A stretch of DNA of 6,970 nt from Pseudomonadota bacterium. GTDB lineage: Bacteria; Pseudomonadota; Alphaproteobacteria; Sphingomonadales; Sphingomonadaceae. Each line of letters opens with the position of its first letter. The stretch's first letter is position 1. This document shows, piece by piece, positions 6,578 to 6,970 of this stretch. A program made the translations under genes and the position numbers. The notes beneath the pieces are model-generated. The model saw only the letters and a list, made by a program, of their open reading frames with translations. It had not been told where the DNA came from and did not search any database. Where the stretch lies: positions 1 through 6,970 of the forward strand of contig CANJKQ010000047.1 in NCBI GenBank assembly GCA_947474905.1. The letters are read 5' to 3'.

Positions 6578-6970
6578 ATCAGGGCCTCCTCACGGGCGGG
6601 CGCGCGCCACGGGGTGGGCGTGGCGTGCGGGGTCGTCATGTCGGCGATCACATCAATAGCGAGCGCCCGCGCCGTGCCGCCCGGGGTCCGCACACGCCGA
6701 CCAAGCAATTCGAGCACCGCTACGGTAATGGTTCCGGCAAGCCCGCCCAGGATGACGGCAGCGGCAAACCACAGCACCAGATTGGGCTGCGACGGCAGCG
6801 CCGGTGGCGCGGCGTGATCAAGGCGGCTGGCATTGGGCTGCTGGATTTCGCTCTGCAACGTGGCTTCGTTGAAGCGCTGGCGCACCGTGTCATAGGTTTG
6901 GCGGGCGGCATCAACGTCGCGCTGCAATACCTTCAGTTGGTCCTGCACCCCCGACAGCGCGATCATCCGC
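6574..6970 (-). CDS. epsF: EpsF-type chain-length determinant (Wzz), C-terminal part only
   Basis: The reading frame is open at the right edge of the window, so only the last 131 or so codons are seen; the first ATG at 6966 is internal. Counting from that ATG, residues 8-42 form a periplasmic helix or coiled coil with the family-typical 'RDVDAARQTYDTV' and 'RFNEATLQSE'. A proline-rich stretch, PPALPSQPN (54-62), precedes the second membrane segment at about 63-88, and a basic RRVRT marks the cytoplasmic side. A tail of about 38 residues ends the protein, with no fused kinase domain. This is the standard end of an inner-membrane polysaccharide co-polymerase of the Wzz/EpsF type, which sets chain length and links the polymerase to export. 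It is the first gene of the visible operon and overlaps the EpsG-like gene by four bases. Confidence 0.85.
   Translation of the reverse strand, partial: RMIALSGVQDQLKVLQRDVDAARQTYDTVRQRFNEATLQSEIQQPNASRLDHAAPPALPSQPNLVLWFAAAVILGGLAGTITVAVLELLGRRVRTPGGTARALAIDVIADMTTPHATPTPWRAPAREEALI
6585..6590 (-). promoter_or_regulatory. Ribosome binding site of the EpsG-like gene
   Basis: AGGAGG on the minus strand, seven bases before the ATG at 6577 and inside the end of the EpsF gene. Together with the ATGA overlap at 6577-6574 it suggests translational coupling of the two genes. Confidence 0.8.

Overview
The window looks like a piece of a chromosome from an alphaproteobacterium, most likely a sphingomonad (Sphingomonas, Sphingopyxis or a relative). 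This rests on the high-GC coding sequence, the codon choice, an RTX protein built of DGS-rich repeats, and a C-rich palindrome of a kind I associate with sphingomonad intergenic regions. The genus is an inference, not something I could test.

Layout from left to right. A plus-strand gene (42-806) encodes an HD-domain metalloprotein whose metal-ligand spacing resembles the HD-type diiron oxygenases. It converges on a long minus-strand gene, and the 116-base gap between them holds an imperfect palindrome of about 89 bases with a strong central hairpin. The minus-strand gene (4279-923) encodes a protein of about 1,118 residues: an N-terminal clan GH-A glycoside hydrolase barrel, a beta-sandwich, a small alpha/beta module, a series of YD/RHS-like beta repeats with an exact 96-residue period, and a C-terminal RTX-type end suited to type I secretion. 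An AT-rich non-coding stretch (4280-4549) lies upstream of it and probably carries its promoter. To the right, also on the minus strand, is the end of an exopolysaccharide operon. It reads, in transcription order, an EpsF-type chain-length (Wzz) protein cut by the window edge, an EpsG-type tyrosine-kinase-like protein, and a family 4 glycosyltransferase. EpsF and EpsG share an ATGA stop/start overlap, and strong ribosome binding sites precede EpsG and the glycosyltransferase.

Taken together this is an exopolysaccharide locus. EpsF and EpsG would control polymer length and export, the glycosyltransferase would add a sugar to the lipid-linked repeat unit, and the secreted hydrolase, transcribed separately, could trim or release the polymer outside the cell. 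The last link is inferred from gene neighbourhood and domain content.

The points most worth a second look are: (1) the EpsG protein has lost the Walker A lysine and serine and the Walker B aspartate, so it appears to be a pseudokinase; (2) the hydrolase carries three full 96-residue repeats and one shortened to 68; (3) there is a nearly perfect 21-base palindrome just upstream of the hydrolase start; and (4) a long palindrome separates the convergent genes. I saw no tRNA, rRNA, CRISPR array, insertion sequence or phage gene.
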